A DNA stretch of 64,000 bases from Heterohyrax brucei (Eukaryota; Chordata; Mammalia; Hyracoidea; Procaviidae). The notes below the pieces were generated by a model that saw only the letters and a list, made by a program, of their open reading frames with translations, did no database searches and was not told the DNA's origin. Positions 22,776 to 34,040 of the stretch are shown here, one piece after another; the stretch's first letter is position 1, and each line of letters opens with the position of its first letter. The stretch covers positions 108,227,431 to 108,291,430 of the forward strand of contig CM053146.1 in the NCBI GenBank assembly GCA_028571685.1, in the 5' to 3' direction. The position numbers were made by a program, and so were the translations under genes.

Positions 22776-23359
22776 TATATTTCGTCCTCCAACTTTCCTT
22801 TTTCCATAATTTCTTCACATACTCTTTTCATTTTGTACTATATTTTTGCTGGCGAGCAATTTCAAATCCCCCGGTGGATGAAGGCATGGTTTAGATTTCT
22901 AAACAAAGTGTCCAGAGAAAGAAGCCACTATATTTCTTCAGCAATTATGCTGACTTGTGAAGCACTAGTATTTGCTTCCCCCTTGTAGCACATCTCAGAT
23001 GGTGTTAGCCTGGTGGTCTGATATTCTCACTATTACAAGATGCAACACAGCTGTCCAGCTGCCACATCTGCTTTCTTGACACTATGTGACACAACCCCGT
23101 GACCTAAGTTATGTGGTGGGAATCATCCCATCTTGACCTCCTCGTAACATTTTACTTTTGGTATAAATGAGTGTAGGGTAGATAAGTCAAAACAACATCC
23201 TGGATATATTTTGATTTATCTTAAACACGCCTAGTAGGTTCAGATGAAGATAGTTTATAAATTACCTTCATCTTAGTGAAAGGCCAACTTTTACTCATAC
23301 TCTTACCAGCTTAATAATTTCCTCATACTCTTACTAGCTGGTAATTCAACAAACTATTG
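22776..23359. other. Unassigned sequence
   Basis: No gene or repeat recognised. 'ctcatactcttac' occurs twice close together near 23295-23330. Confidence 0.4.
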
Positions 23360-23585
23360 AAAACTTAGGTGCTTGGCAGACATGAGATAGAGTTCTAGTG
23401 CTGTGTGTTGCCTCACTTACCTCTCAGAAATACTGTGGGGCAGGTACCATCATTAGTCTTGTTTTAGGGAGGGAGGACATGAGACAAAGACCAGTTAGGG
23501 AGCTTTCCCATAATGACTTAGTTGGTTTGTGAATCTGGGATCTGAACCCAGTTATGTCTGGCTCATGAGTCCATGCTGTGGGCCT
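23360..23585 (-). repeat. MIR-type SINE, antisense
   Basis: 'gggaggacatgagacaaaga', 'gggatctgaacccag' and 'gagtccatgctgtg' follow the antisense MIR order (dilution of 'gaggaaactgaggc', 'gaacccagg', 'cccatgct'). Old and diverged. Confidence 0.6.
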
Positions 23586-23879
23586 CATGCTTCATGCTGG
23601 ATACAAAGTGACATAAGGTTACGGCAGGAGACAGGACAAAGTCCTTGGTGTGACAAGAATGAAGCATGGTGAAGAGTACGTGACTCACGCCTATAGGCAT
23701 CTTATATCACACTGAGACAAATGTAATTCCATGGTCCGAAGTAACAGGGTCTGGTAATTAACCCAAGTGCAGAGCTAAGATTGTTACAGTAAGTATGAAA
23801 GTTAAAATTAGGTGCACTTCAGGCTATTTTGAAAAGGAATCCATAACAAATCTCCTTTACTAGGCCTGAAAAACCAACA

Positions 23880-24295
23880 TGACCCGTAGTAAGGACTATT
23901 CGCCTTTTACCAGTGTGAATTCTTCTTCTTGGTCTATTATCAGACCTCATTTGCCAGCCTCCTGTTTAGCCAGACGTGGCCATGTGACCACATTCTATGT
24001 GAGTAGGTGAAATGTGAGCAGACACGATACACTCCCTTTCCAGGCTCGACCCATAAAAATCTCCCACTTGAGATTCTCCGTGTCTTTCCTGTTCCCTGAT
24101 CTAAGTTTATACTACGGAGACCTGCAAAGCCTTATGTGAAAGATGCCAGAGCCTCTATCAGCCTGGTTTGCTGAATGACTACGTAGGGCAGGGCTTTCCT
24201 CAGCCCTATCCCCTCAACAAGTTGAAACCAGTTTGGATTATTTACGTGAGTGAGGGCTAAACATCCTTAATGTTTGAACCAACACTTCCTAGTAT
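23880..24295 (+). repeat. Ancient LTR-like repeat, possibly MLT1-related
   Basis: 'cagacgtggccatgtgacca', 'gaaatgtgagcagacacgat', 'gatgccagagcctctatcag' and 'tgaatgactacgtagggcag' follow a familiar ancient LTR layout. The family is not certain. Confidence 0.5.
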
Positions 24296-24300
24296 ATAGC

Positions 24301-24603
24301 TCAAGAATCTAGATTATTACTCCATGGAAAAAGCATGCAGTTCACAGAGCCTGACAAGGCCTGTAGTTCTTCAAGGTCAGGTTTATTTCTGTACCACCAG
24401 ACCAAGTTTATGGGTAGCTCTTTCACGTTGATGACTTCTGGAAGTACATCATGTAACTTAGTCAAGAAAATAGGAGAACATTTGTCAAGAAATCCTCTTT
24501 GGGGATGTGGGTACTCTCTGAGACCCAGCCTCAAAGCTTCCAAAGCTGCTTTCATTTGATCTTGTCCATATGATCCTCTGAAATGTTGACTCCATGACCT
24601 CAA
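24301..24603 (-). CDS. Unrecognised 100-codon ORF, possible exon or retrocopy fragment
   Basis: The minus-strand frame begins MRSWSQHFRGSYGQDQMKAA and ends just after FPWSNNLDS. It has a mixed, protein-like composition: a predicted helix (KAALEALRLGLRE), then FLDKCSPIFLTKLHDVLPEV and an unusual WWYRNKPDLEELQAL segment. No domain is recognised. There is no clear polyadenylation signal, and flanking splice sites are not convincing. It may be part of an old transposon, a processed pseudogene or a real exon. The 74-codon plus-strand frame over the same bases is its shadow. Confidence 0.3.
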   Translation of the reverse strand: MRSWSQHFRGSYGQDQMKAALEALRLGLREYPHPQRGFLDKCSPIFLTKLHDVLPEVINVKELPINLVWWYRNKPDLEELQALSGSVNCMLFPWSNNLDS

Positions 24604-25693
24604 TTTTCACTTCTGTCTTCCTAGATATGGTGACTATGTCTACTTACTTTGGTCCCTTAAACTTGATTGTCCTTTAAGGACTTTGCCAAGGCTTGCCCCT
24701 GTATCTCTCAACATCTACGATGTCTCCAATACTCATTTAAAGGTTTGTTAGCATCTACCATTTGCCAGACAGTTTCTAGATTCTGGAGAATCAGATCTAC
24801 TAACTTTTATCACATCCAATTTTATTGGCTAAGGCACTCGCTAGTCTTTCAGGAATGTCAAAATAGAAGGGATGTCATTAGAAAATGGTGTCTACTCCAC
24901 ATATAAAGTCACTATGCAGTCAATTAAGATATTTTCAGCATTCATAAAAATAGTATTAAACATAATCAATGTCCAATACTATGTTTATCATTTGATATTT
25001 CTCTACCTTTCATTATTTTAAACTGTTTAAGGACAAAGGAATCTTTTATCTTTATATTGTATCTGGACGCTTTCCACCTTACATTTAATAAGTGCTTAAG
25101 CAGTGTGGAAATGACAAAATTACGGTACAATTAAGTAACATAAACAACAATGACCTTCCTAACTGCAATATCTATTTCATTAGTGACTTAATGATGGCAG
25201 TGAAAATATGCTTTAATTGTAACAAACACTGTATCACATAGAATGTGTAGCACTAATTCTTGATTTTCAGGATTTTTTAGTTCATTTATTTCATGTAAAA
25301 ATAAAATGTAGTTAACCATATACATATCTATCAAAGTAGGTAATATATATATTCTTGATAACTTGCCAAAGAGGTACTTAAAGGAAATTGACACCTATTC
25401 CTAATAATAATTATCATGAAACAAGAAGAAAATACTTTCTAAACATGGAACAAACCAATATCCAGAGTCATACTTAATGTGAAATACTAAAGTCAGTTAA
25501 GGTCAAGAACATGATAAAAATACTCAGAGTGAATTCTATTCTGCAGTGTTGTTAAATAAAATAGAAATGCTATAATTAAAAACAGTAAATGTGGCATAAA
25601 TATTGAAGAAGATAAGATGAAATTATCACTATTTGCAGTAAATAAAATTGTGCACCTGGTTTAAAAAGTTAACTGAGTAACTCTTAGAACTTA
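24604..25693. other. AT-rich unassigned sequence
   Basis: No gene or repeat is recognised. The minus strand of 24610-24860 might extend the ORF above in other frames, but I see no continuous coding. Confidence 0.4.
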
Positions 25694-26247
25694 GGAGGTC
25701 TGACAATTAAGTCCAAGAACGTAATTGTTCTAAGGGCTACACATACCTCATTGCTGAATGGTTACCTTCAAAATAATCCCTTGGGAAGCTATGTTCAATA
25801 CCAGTGCCTAGCCCACCCTTTAAAGTAATTTTGGAACTCTTTCTAGAATGGCCTTTGGACATGTTGACGCAGTGGCAAGTTTGGGAACTTAATTGTATAG
25901 TTGTCTGTGAGGGAGTTTTTAGTCACTCAACAAATAACTGTACTGGAACATCCTCCCTACTCACCTGATCCGGCCCCCGGTGACTCTTTTCTTTACCCAG
26001 AGATAAAGGAAATGTTGAAAGGTAGGCATTTTGACGACATCAAGTGCATCAAGGGTAATACCACCACAGCTCTGATGGCCATTCCAGAAAAAGAGTCCTA
26101 AAATTGCTTTGAAGGGTGAACTAGGTGCTGGCATGAGTGCATAGCTTCCCAAGGGGAGTACTGCAATGGTGACCATAGTGACATTCAGCAATGAAGTATG
26201 TAGCACTTCTTCTAGGATAAGTCAGCAAACTTAAATATCAGACCTCA
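25694..26247 (+). mobile_element. Non-autonomous mariner with long inverted arms (copy 3)
   Basis: About 554 bases with TA at 25692-25693 and 26248-26249. The left arm, from GGAGGTCTGACAATTAAG to 'tagaatggcc', pairs with the right arm from 'ggccattccag' to 'cagacctca', roughly 165 bases each. The centre is sense mariner transposase with VREFLVTQQITVLEHPPYSP, DPAPGD and HFDDIKCIKGNT. The same inner structure in copies 2 and 4 implies one founding deletion element. Confidence 0.9.
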
Positions 26248-26839
26248 TACGTCTGAGCCTTTAAGCAATTTCGTTAACTACAAATTTATTAAATATATTT
26301 TGCTAGATTCTCTTTTCTAATATTTTGTTAAAGATGAGGTAGCGATTTTTTTTTCCTAATTTGTACTGCACCAAAAAAAGAAAACACAAGTGATGGGAGG
26401 AATTCACAGTCTTTAAAAAATTTACATATCACATCTTTATAAACTATTGCCAAAACAAAACAAAAAAAAAAAAAAAGCAAAATCCCAAATCTCAAGAGAG
26501 CAAATTACAAGATAGAAAAAACGTCAGTAAAAATACACTCTAGAACTGAAAGACTATGTATTTTTAAATCTAAATTAGAGATTAGTCAGTTAAACCATAT
26601 AGTCTATTTTACAAGTGTGTTTCCCTTTGGTCTGGTTGGTTACTTTTTTCCCTCTTCTGTTGGTAGGATTAATGTTTCTCCTGACCCCACTTTCCCTCTC
26701 CCACAATTCCCCTGAATCTTAACATACAATTAAATTAGAATACAGTCTGTTCTTTTCAAACATGACCTCTAAGTCCAAACCTATAAACAAAAAGGCAGCT
26801 CTAAGGTCAAAAAAAAAACAACTGAACAAACACAAGTAA
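26248..26839. other. Unassigned AT-rich sequence with A-runs
   Basis: Poly-A near 26459-26476. No coding signs. Confidence 0.4.
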
Positions 26840-27660
26840 TCAAACCATCCTATCACCACCAGAAGCACCACAATAAACAAAGTTAAAGGACAAATAGCAA
26901 AATGAGAAAAACATTTGCAATATATCTGTAAGTCAATTTCATTAATGTATGAATAGCTTATGAGTCAATTAAAACAAACCAACCAAAAAACAGAATCCCA
27001 GAAGAAAAAATGAACTAATGGTATGAAGAAACAGTCGACTAAGAAGAAATACAAGTAGTTACACGTAAGAACAATATTTAATCTTGCTATTTATTTAAAA
27101 ACACAAATAAGAGAATACTGAGATTTTTTTCACTTATCAGATTGGGGCAAAAAAAAAAGATGATAAAATCTAGATGGAATCTTTCTGCAGACAAAATTGA
27201 TGATGTAAATGAAAGATCTTTAAAATGTTCTCAACTAACTCTGATGCAAGTTCATAACGAACCTAGGACAGTCTGTAGTAGCAAGGAGTGGGTGACAACT
27301 TGGATGTCCATTTTGAGGGGAACATGTACAGTGAAACACTAGGTAGGAGTGATAATAAGTAATCTATATTTTCATAGAACAGCATGAGTAAATCTCAGTC
27401 ATGACATTTAAGTTGAACAGGGAGACAAAAAGATGTTGAATAAGGAGGCAAAAAGACATTTAGCACTGTGTCGTTTTTCGTATATATTAAAAAAACACAA
27501 AAAAATGCCACCATGATTTTTCAATGTTATACATATTTCTACACAGACGTATGGAAAGTGAATTGAAAGGATGTATTTTAGATACATTAGGATGCGAGTC
27601 TGGACAGTAAAGAAGGTGGAAGGGATGATGGGGAACGACAGGAATAAAAACATGAGTTAA
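26840..27660 (+). mobile_element. Old L1 (L1M-type) ORF2 end and 3' UTR
   Basis: 'aaagttaaaggacaaatagc', 'aacatttgcaatatatctgt' and 'cacttatcagattggggcaa' follow the sense order of the L1 ORF2 C-terminus. The 3' part (27350-27640) looks like a diverged L1M 3' UTR. Frames here are remnants. Confidence 0.65.
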
Positions 27661-27789
27661 ATTTAATGGAGGTGTTGCGGTGACTACTGAACCATGAACT
27701 GAAGTGAATGAGAAACTCAGCTTCGGCTGGCTGAAGTGCCCGTCTATGTGTTGATGCTAGACTTTATCTCGAGGCAATAATCAGTCTCC

Positions 27790-28450
27790 ACTGACTTCTC
27801 TCTTTTTAAAAACCGTTAAAAAGCTGAAGTATAACATACTTCAATGTTGTTAAATTGTAGGCATACAGCCTGATAATTTTTTACAGTTAAGTAAATATCT
27901 CCCAGATCAAGAAATAAAATATTTTCAACTCCTAAAAGTCCTCTGTTCCTCTTCCAAGCCATTATGGGTCCCCAGGAGAGATTACTATTCTGGGTCCTCA
28001 TACCACAGATCAGCTTTGTCTGGTTTTGAACATCGTGTAAATGGAAAGACATACACTTTTAGGTGTTTGCTTCTTTTGTTCTCTTATGTTTGTAAGATTA
28101 ACCCGTGTTTTTGTATGAAACTGCAATGTATACATATACCAAAATTCATTTATTCATTTTCCTATTGATGAACATTTCACTGTTTTCATTTTTTGGCCCT
28201 TACGTGTAATACTACTATACATACTCTTGTCTGTGTCTTTTGGTAGCAAATGTATGTTTTTTCCTTCAGACAAGAACAGAATATCTAAGAGAAGAACAGC
28301 TGGGTCATAACATACGCACATGTTCAGCTTTACCAGATACTGCCAAACCAGTTTCCAAGCAACTACGTCCATATCCACTTCAACAAGCCATCAGAGTTTG
28401 GGTTGTGCCACCTCCTCACCGACACACAGGGATTTGCCGGTATTTTTTAT
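27790..28450 (-). mobile_element. Old L1 ORF2/3' region, antisense
   Basis: 'cattcattttcctattgatg', then 'agaacagctgggtcataaca', 'tactgccaaaccagtttcca' and 'gtgccacctcctcaccgaca' match the antisense ORF2 end of old L1s ('ggaattgctgggtcata...'). The 60-80 codon frames are by-products. Confidence 0.7.
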
Positions 28451-28484
28451 GAGTATTTGCTTCCACGAGCCTTCAAAAGAACAA

Positions 28485-28790
28485 ACAGATCTGTTCTAGA
28501 AGAGGTACAACCAGAGTGCTCCTTGGAAGCAAAAGATGGCAAGACTGCCTCTTCCATACTTTGGACATGTCAGGAGGGATCAGGCCTTGAGGAAGGACAT
28601 CATACTTGGTAGAGCAGAGGGTCAGTGAAAAAGGGAAGACTCTCGATGAGATGGATTGACACAGGGGGTGTAACAATGGGTGTAAGCAAAGAAACAATTC
28701 TGAACAGGACATAAGACCAGGCAGTGTTTTGTTCTGTCATGCATAGGGTCGCTAACAGTAGGAACCTACACTGTGGCACCTAATAACAGT
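28485..28790 (+). mobile_element. RTE (BovB-like) LINE 3' end, sense
   Basis: 'aagatggcaagactgcctct', 'tactttggacatgtcaggag', 'ggaaggacatcatacttggt', 'gagatggattgacacagggg' and 'catagggtcgctaacagtag' follow the elephant RTE 3' end in order. It ends in 'cacctaataacagtgacaac', the usual RTE short-repeat tail. Confidence 0.85.
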
Positions 28791-29079
28791 GACAACATCT
28801 TGTTCTCATTTTTTATTTTGAATACACTGAACTGAAACTAAAATACAGTTAATTTTATGTATGGCTTTTGTTCGTTTTGTAATCAAGATCAGGTTTCACA
28901 GTCTAACACTTCTTTTGTTCTCTTAATTGTCCCATGTCTCAATGTCTTTTCATTGTACTTACTGACCAGTGTCCCGAGTATGGATGGATTATCCCCTGGG
29001 AACATGGTTCCCTGAATCTCTAACTCCAAACCACACCAATAACCAACGCCATTTCTCTAGACAAAGATTGAAGTGGTCT
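28791..29079. other. Unassigned spacer
   Basis: Between an RTE tail and an L1-like tail. No gene recognised. Confidence 0.4.
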
Positions 29080-29407
29080 ATACAAAACATGCAGTGAGAC
29101 CAGCTATGAAGAAATTTTTGAAGTTAAATATGTACACGATCTGTACATAGAGTTGTCGGTGAAGCACACCGCTCTAGGCGAGATAATAGGGTGAGGGACA
29201 CTGGTCTTGGTTGAATGGACAGGTGATGTTCTGAATGACAGGGGGAGTGTGCTTGCTGGAGGGGCCATGGGGCGGTGAAGGGAGGATGGCAGGAAGGGAG
29301 GGAGAGCAATTAGAGTAGAATGCTGGTGAACGTTCCAGGTATTATATGACAAATTGATACAGATTGCAAACTTGCACTTAAATGACAATAAAATTCATTT
29401 TTAAAAA
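29080..29407 (+). mobile_element. L1-like 3' UTR tail, sense
   Basis: Ends 'gcacttaaatgacaataaaa', comparable to the L1 3' terminus at 47700 ('ttcacttaaaatacaataaa'). The internal order 'gttgaatggacaggtgatg', 'acagggggagtgtgc', 'ggtattatatgacaaattg' is also L1-3'UTR-like. The minus-strand frames here are chance. Confidence 0.6.
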
Positions 29408-29529
29408 AGGTATAGAGGGATAAGCCATTCTGCCTTTTCTGCCTTACATCTCACTCACAGTTTACTGCTGGGAGAACTACAGGACTGTACAGATTGATAT
29501 CTTGCTTCATCGAGGGCCAACCTTAATTA

Positions 29530-30290
29530 ACTGAGCTTTCCTTCACCCCAACTGCTGCTTTTCTAGTCCCTCTTCATCTCTTAGGGTTGACTGCAATAGC
29601 TACCTGGGCAGTCTCCCAGTCCTTCTTTTATTTTTTTCTTTGAAGAGATCTTGGAAAACAGAAAGATGATCACATCATTCCCTGAATTACCTTTCAGTGG
29701 TTCCCACTGTCTTCAGAATATAGTAAAATCCCTTTTGGATCTCAGCTTTGGTACTCCCAGAGGTACCTCCCCTACATATACTTGATATTCTGGCTTAATG
29801 TTTCTCAAATAATTTTTGACATGGCTTACTCACATAATGGAACAAAATTTTTATAAAATAAGATTTAACCTTTCTACAGTGGTGTACTCTGGTGTTTTTC
29901 CATTCTGTTTTATTCTATCTCGTTTTAAATGAAATATTGACTATGACCAACAAAATTGATTTCATAACCTACTAATGGGTTGCAACCAGCACTTTGTAAA
30001 TCATCCTAGCTCTTCCAGTTTCTGTAAAGCTCTCTTGCTCTCCTCTCCAGGAGCCCTCCACCACGCTATTTGAGGCTTCTCATCTTTCAGGTCTCCACTT
30101 CCTCCTTTGTACGTCTCGTATCATGTACTCACAATGCGCTATAATGGTCTGTTTAATCACTTACATCTTCTCCTGCACTGTAAGTTCCTTGAGGTCAGGA
30201 ATGGGGATCTTCTCGATCACTTTTATGTCTCCAGTGCCTAGCACATAGTGGCACTCAACAAATACTTGTAGAATGAATAAATGCTGTATG
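29530..30290 (+). repeat. L2 LINE 3' end, sense
   Basis: 'ttcagtggttcccactgtct', 'ctgtaagttccttgaggtca', 'ccagtgcctagcacatagtg' and 'gcactcaacaaatacttgt' then 'agaatgaataaatg' is the standard L2 3' order. Confidence 0.8.
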
Positions 30291-30445
30291 CCAGGATGTT
30301 TATCGTAACATTGTACATATAGGTAGTCCCAGATTTATGATGAGCTTCTGTTCCAACAGCTCCATCCTGTGTTGATTCTGATGTTGAGTATCTCATAAGT
30401 TGGGACTACTTGTATATATAAATACCTCATTATATACATACACAT

Positions 30446-30447
<2 letters not shown>

Positions 30448-30485
<38 letters not shown>
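30448..30485. repeat. (AC)n microsatellite
   Basis: An AC run of about 38 bases directly before an antisense SINE. Confidence 0.95.
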
Positions 30486-30487
<2 letters not shown>

Positions 30488-30489
30488 AA

Positions 30490-31145
30490 TTGTTGTTGTG
30501 TGCCATTAAGTTGATTCCAACTCATAGCAACCCTGTGAGACAGAGTAGAACTGCCTGTCAAGGACTGAACTGTGCTATGATTTCCAATATTTTACGACTG
30601 TCCTTCATTTTGTGATTTTCCTGTGCTGTATGTTAAGGAGGATGAGGGTAGGACTGTAAATCCCTTCCTAAGGCCACCTCCCTGCTCCAATGTAAAGGGA
30701 GTTTCTCTGGAGCTTGGCTTGCGCAATCTTTTATCCTTTTATTCCACAAGGGAGAAAAGGAAAGAGAAGCAAGCAGAGAGTTGGGAACCTGACACCATCA
30801 AGAAAGCCGCACGAGGAGTAGAGCACAGCCTTCAGACTGGAGGTTCCTGCACCAGGATGCTCTCTGACCAAGGACTGATGCAACACAAGGACTTTCCTTC
30901 AGAGCCGACAGAGAGAAAGCTCTTTCCCTGGAGAGAACACCCTGAATTCAGACTTATTACCTACTGGATTGTGTAAGAATAAGCTTTTCTTTGTTAAAAA
31001 CATCCGCTCATAGTGTATCTGTTAGAGCAGCACTAGCTGACTGAAATACTGCCCCACGAGGTTTCCAGTGAATGGCTGGTGAATTAGAACTGCTGGCCTT
31101 TTGGTTAGCTGCCTGAGCTCTTAATCATTGTGCCATCAGGGCTAT
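30490..31145 (-). repeat. AfroSINE, antisense, split by a solo LTR
   Basis: Left half 30490-30555 ('gttgattccaactcatagca', 'cagagtagaactgcc') continues at 31049 ('ctgccccacgaggtttccag', 'ctggccttttggttagctgc') once the LTR is removed. The 5 bases 'ctgcc' are present on both sides. Confidence 0.9.
30556..31048 (+). mobile_element. Solo LTR, MaLR-like, with perfect 5-base target duplication
   Basis: 493 bases, from TGTCAAGGACTG to CTGACTGAAATA. Flanked by 'ctgcc' at 30551-30555 and 31049-31053. Contains 'aatgtaaagggagtttctct', 'agcacagccttcagactgg' and 'agagcagcactagctgactg'. The 117-codon frame inside it is not a gene. It sits inside a SINE, so it is younger than that SINE. Confidence 0.9.
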
Positions 31146-31199
31146 TCATAATCTCTACCTATCTACCTACTTGTCTGTCACCACTCTGGTGGCTATAAA

Positions 31200-31365
31200 G
31201 GTCACATACATATGTATATGTGTGTGTATTATGGAGATACATATACATACATATGTATCTGGATAATACATATATATGGATATATATATCTCCACAATAC
31301 ACACACATATGTGGAGATACACACAGACTCACACACACACACATATATATATGTATGTACGTATC
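31200..31365. repeat. Compound AT/AC/GT microsatellite
   Basis: Mixed TATATG, GTGTGT, ATATAC and ACACAC runs with internal inverted symmetry: 'tggagataca' recurs, with a 'tatctccaca' complement. Frames of 83-86 codons on both strands here are low-complexity artefacts. Confidence 0.9.
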
Positions 31366-31498
31366 CATAAGAACCCAGACTGTTAACCAAGGGGTCAGCA
31401 GTTTGAATCCACCAGCCACTCCTTGGAAACTCTACGTGCCAGTTATAGTCTGTCTTATAGGGTCTCTGTGACTTTGAGTCGGCTCAGTGGTTTAACTC
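31366..31498 (+). repeat. AfroSINE, sense, 5' truncated
   Basis: 'gactgttaaccaaggggtca', 'gaatccaccagccactcctt' and 'tcttatagggtctctgtga'. It lacks the A-box head. Confidence 0.8.
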
Positions 31499-32717
31499 TC
31501 CAACATGTGGACATTTAAGAACACAGAATGTTGTTACGATACAATGCAGCCAAGCGTTGAGATAAATATTTCTTGCTATGAAACAATGTCCTTGGTCTAC
31601 TGGGAGGATTCAATGAAATGGTGCAGAAAAGGAGTTTGTTGTCACACAGCAAGCACTCAGCCAATGTTCAGCAGCCACTTATGCTGTGAATGAATGCAAG
31701 ACATTTGCAACAGACTGTAGGATAAAAGAAAAGTTGGCAGTAGGAAAAGGATGGCATCTCCAAGTGTCCAGAAAAGGAAAGGAAAGGAGGCTTTTGTGAT
31801 TCTAGCTCTACACCTCTACTTTCCAGATGGAAGAATAAAGCTTGGAATACATCAAGGACTCATCTTTGGACACATGCCTGGAACCCAGATCCTCTTACCT
31901 AGACTGAGATTCTTTACAAAACCAAATCAAAATAGTTCTTGAGAATATCTTTCAAGCAACTGAGAGCTATTTTTGAAAATGCCTGAGGGGACTGAGAGGA
32001 TCCTCCCAGGAAGGCTCTTCAGGAACTCCACCTTCACTGGAACAGAGTCACCGGAAGGGTCAGTGCACTGTGTAAGTCACTCTCCACATTTCTGTTTAAC
32101 ATTCCATGTTCAAACTTTCTTTCTTCAGAAGAAACGCAGTACGATGACTTTGATTGAAATTTTCTTAATTATAATCACACTTGAGTTTTGTCTTCTTAAG
32201 TTCACCTTGATTGCACTTTCCATGCTCCTTCAGCCACATTATTTACCATATTTTCACTCAAATAATGTGCAACTTCCACTTTTGGTTGTCAGCTGTGATT
32301 TCCTCATATTTTCATAAATGCATCATGCCTACTTTTTTTTAAGCAACAGCAAAAAAAAAAAAAAAAAGACAAAGCAGTGCTTATGAAAATACCTTCTAGG
32401 GGGTGGACAAAGTTGGCAAACACAGAGGGTGTGTGTTGTTTTTGTAAAAAATATGGTACCGACTTGATTTGGAGCTGTGTCATTGATGACCCATCTCATC
32501 TTTTACAATTTTATTCTTTCTAAATTTAATCTGAAAAGGTATTTATTGTTAATTTCCATTTCAAGATTACTTTGTTGATGCTCCACTTACAGCACAAGCA
32601 GTATGGGACACTTTTGATTTTAAACAGGCAAAGCTTGTTGCATGCCCAAGTTTGTACCATTCTAACAAATGTTTATTAAACTTATATTTCTGAGACCAGA
32701 AATGTAATTAGACTCAC
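31499..32717. other. Unassigned sequence
   Basis: No gene recognised. Poly-A occurs near 32349-32367. The 114-codon frame at 31973-32317 has a hydrophobic end but no supporting signal. Confidence 0.4.
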
Positions 32718-33212
32718 GGTCATGAATTGACTTGTGTGCCTCCCAAAATGTGTGCTGTGATTTGACTGCCCTCTGATTCCCGGTATTGTGTGACGTTTCT
32801 ACATGCTGTAAGCACTGCCTCTACGATGGTAATGAGGGAGGATGGGCAGCAGCTGTGTTGGTGGGGCAGTACTCAGTGCGGAAGTCTGTATTGTGCCTTG
32901 AGGCAGTCTCTTGAGAGATACGAGAAAGAAGCTATCAAAGAGATTTGCTGACCTCATATCACCAAGAGCAATGCCAAGAGCACAGCACATCCTTGGAAAG
33001 GACTCAGGGTCCCTGTGCCTTGGAAGCTCCTAGTCCAAGGGATGATTGATGACAAGGACCTTCCTCCGGAGCCAACAGAGAAAGACCTCCCCTGAAGCTG
33101 ATGCTCTGAATTTGGACTTGGAGCCTGCTGGACTGCGATAGAATAAAATGTCCCTTTTTAAAGCCCTTCACTTGTGGTATTTCTGTTACAGCAGCACTAG
33201 ATGACTTAGACA
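32718..33212 (+). mobile_element. Solo LTR, MaLR-like
   Basis: About 495 bases, starting (T/G)GTCATGAATTGAC and ending ATGACTTAGACA. The flanks 'ctcac' (32713-32717) and 'cacac' (33213-33217) are a plausible 4-of-5 target duplication. Contains 'attgatgacaaggaccttcc' and an AATAAA near 33142, in the usual LTR position. Confidence 0.85.
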
Positions 33213-33564
33213 CACACGAACATAAAGTGTGTGTTGTCAATTTTGGTAGGATCTAAAGCGGTAGTTCTCGCAGCATTTACAATCCAATCTGCCGCTGATA
33301 GAGAAGAAGCATCATCAGAAAGCATTGCAGGGAAGTTTAAAAATTAACATTAGAAAGTGATTTAATTTTTTATTTTTATTATTAAAATTGTGTACTAGGA
33401 GCAAATAGCAGTTATATGAAAGGGATAAATGTCAAATGCAATAATTTCATTGAAGCAGATATATATAATGTGGGTTGTCTCTGAGGACATCTACTTTTGC
33501 TCCTCCTAATCCAGGATTTGCCTATTTTAATGTCTCTCCCTTTTCTCTTCCTTTCCTTGCTCTT
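33213..33564. other. Unassigned spacer
   Basis: AT-rich, nothing recognised. Confidence 0.4.
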
Positions 33565-33722
33565 GAAAACCCTGGTGGTGTAGTGGTTCAGTGCTACATC
33601 TGCTAACCCAAACGTTGTCAGTTCATATCCACCAGGTGTTCCTTGAAAACTCTATGGGGCAGTTCTTCTCTGTCCTATAGGGTCGCTATGAGTCAGAATC
33701 AACTTGATGGCAGAGGTTTGTT
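33565..33722 (+). repeat. AfroSINE, full-length short form, sense
   Basis: Clean copy: 'aaaaccctggtggtgtagtg', 'ctgctaacccaaacgttgtc', 'tccaccaggtgttccttgaa', 'gtcctatagggtcgctatga', ending 'ggcagaggtttgtttt'. A good reference copy for the window. Confidence 0.95.
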
Positions 33723-34040
33723 TTTTCTTCCCCCCTTGCTCTCATCTCTCCTCCTTTGTCTCAATTTCTTCCTTACTTTCATCTCTTCACTCCTTGCTTT
33801 GCTTCTCTTTGTATTAATTTTTCTGATTCCCTCTTGACTGTCTTAAATTTTCTTCTTGCTTCTTTCACTTCCTTCATCCCCCTCTGTATCTTCTCTTGTT
33901 GGGCTGCTCTCCCATCTCCTGTCTTTTTTCTTGGCAGATGGGGCTCTTTTCCTGACCCCTTAAGCAGCCCCAGTCCAGCTCCAGGCTCCTATTCCACCTT
34001 CAGTCCCCCAACAATTCACTTTCTCATTAGACTATAAAGG
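33723..34040. repeat. Pyrimidine-rich tract
   Basis: CT-rich sequence over about 310 bases following the SINE tail. The frames here are low-complexity. Confidence 0.6.

Noticed and set aside
30623-30976. 117-codon plus-strand frame
   Set aside because: It lies entirely within a solo LTR with defined target duplications.
31159-31471. Frames of 83 and 86 codons on opposite strands
   Set aside because: Both are low-complexity translations of the compound microsatellite.
33565-33722. A-box and B-box-like promoter motifs suggesting a tRNA gene
   Set aside because: They belong to the tRNA-derived AfroSINE head. No cloverleaf with an anticodon arm is preserved.
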